Source of the DNA: an uncultured Lachnospiraceae bacterium | GTDB taxonomy: Bacteria > Bacillota > Clostridia > Lachnospirales > Lachnospiraceae | Assembly (NCBI GenBank): GCA_902776305.1 | Contig: CACYPS010000023.1 | Location: 1-41,842 of the forward strand | DNA length: 41,842 nt | Reading direction: 5' to 3' | Part shown: positions 41,797 to 41,842 of the stretch, piece by piece | Position numbering within the stretch: the first letter of the stretch is position 1 | How the letters are laid out: each line of letters starts with the position of its first letter | The notes under the pieces: model-generated | Database searches by the model: none | Seen by the model: only the letters and a program-made list of their open reading frames with translations | Told to the model about the DNA's origin: nothing | Translations under genes and position numbers: made by a program

Positions 41797-41842
41797 ACTG
41801 TTATATATTTACTCAGATATCGTTTTATGCTATCCTATATGT

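Overview
The window looks like chromosome of a Gram-positive anaerobe of the class Clostridia, most likely Lachnospiraceae. I infer this from gene content: strong Shine-Dalgarno sites, mannose-family and beta-glucoside PTS genes, a DUF6440 protein, several AAA ATPases with nuclease-like C-termini, an Rpn-type remnant and a NucA-like lipoprotein. No species assignment is possible from the sequence alone. Much of the window is accessory and partly decayed DNA.

Layout. 1-1000: a partial secreted protein and a TPR gene remnant. 970-2612: an SOS-like unit on the minus strand (LexA/S24 repressor, a small unknown gene, and a LexA-like winged-helix gene interrupted by an in-frame TGA). 3080-5370: an array of twelve tRNA or tRNA-like genes with a small XRE regulator inside it. 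Seven of the twelve are abnormal. Three have a 58-76 nt palindromic insert in place of the 7-nt T-loop, two have 28-31 nt extra in the anticodon loop (one of these also has 29 nt extra in the T-loop), one has a 10-bp hairpin between variable arm and T-arm, and one has a non-canonical T-loop. This is the most unusual feature of the window. 5424-7220: an SGNH-hydrolase/WYL-regulator fusion and a DUF6440 gene. 7926-11691: a four-gene minus-strand operon for envelope proteins of unknown function.

12087-27816: two stacked islands behind a complete tRNA-Gln(CTG). The 45-bp 3' part of that tRNA recurs, in the same orientation, at 17967 and 12087. The inner island carries a beta-glucoside module (phospho-beta-glucosidase, EIIBCA transporter, divergent RpiR regulator), an HNH remnant, two ATPases and an esterase fragment. 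The outer island carries a Sip1-like alpha-galactosidase, a frameshifted DUF624 gene and an ATPase. No integrase is visible. 28111-29469 is a purine-type NCS2 permease flanked by related hairpin elements.

29942-38640: a sugar-sensing and uptake block. A membrane-anchored ribose-type binding protein, a histidine kinase, a LuxR-type response regulator and a second anchored solute-binding protein are followed by a mannose-family PTS (EIIA, EIIB, EIIC, EIID), a small membrane protein and a HAD phosphatase. A perfect 18-bp palindrome sits just upstream of the PTS promoter and is the best candidate target of the response regulator. 38768-39531 is a 74-bp tandem repeat of about ten units, followed by a decayed Rpn gene, another multi-hairpin element and a NucA-like secreted nuclease with an Ada-like zinc domain.

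A recurring theme is small palindromic DNA, found between genes (1905, 4243, 28029, 29607, 40122), as a MITE-like unit (27923), as tandem repeats (38768) and inside tRNA genes.
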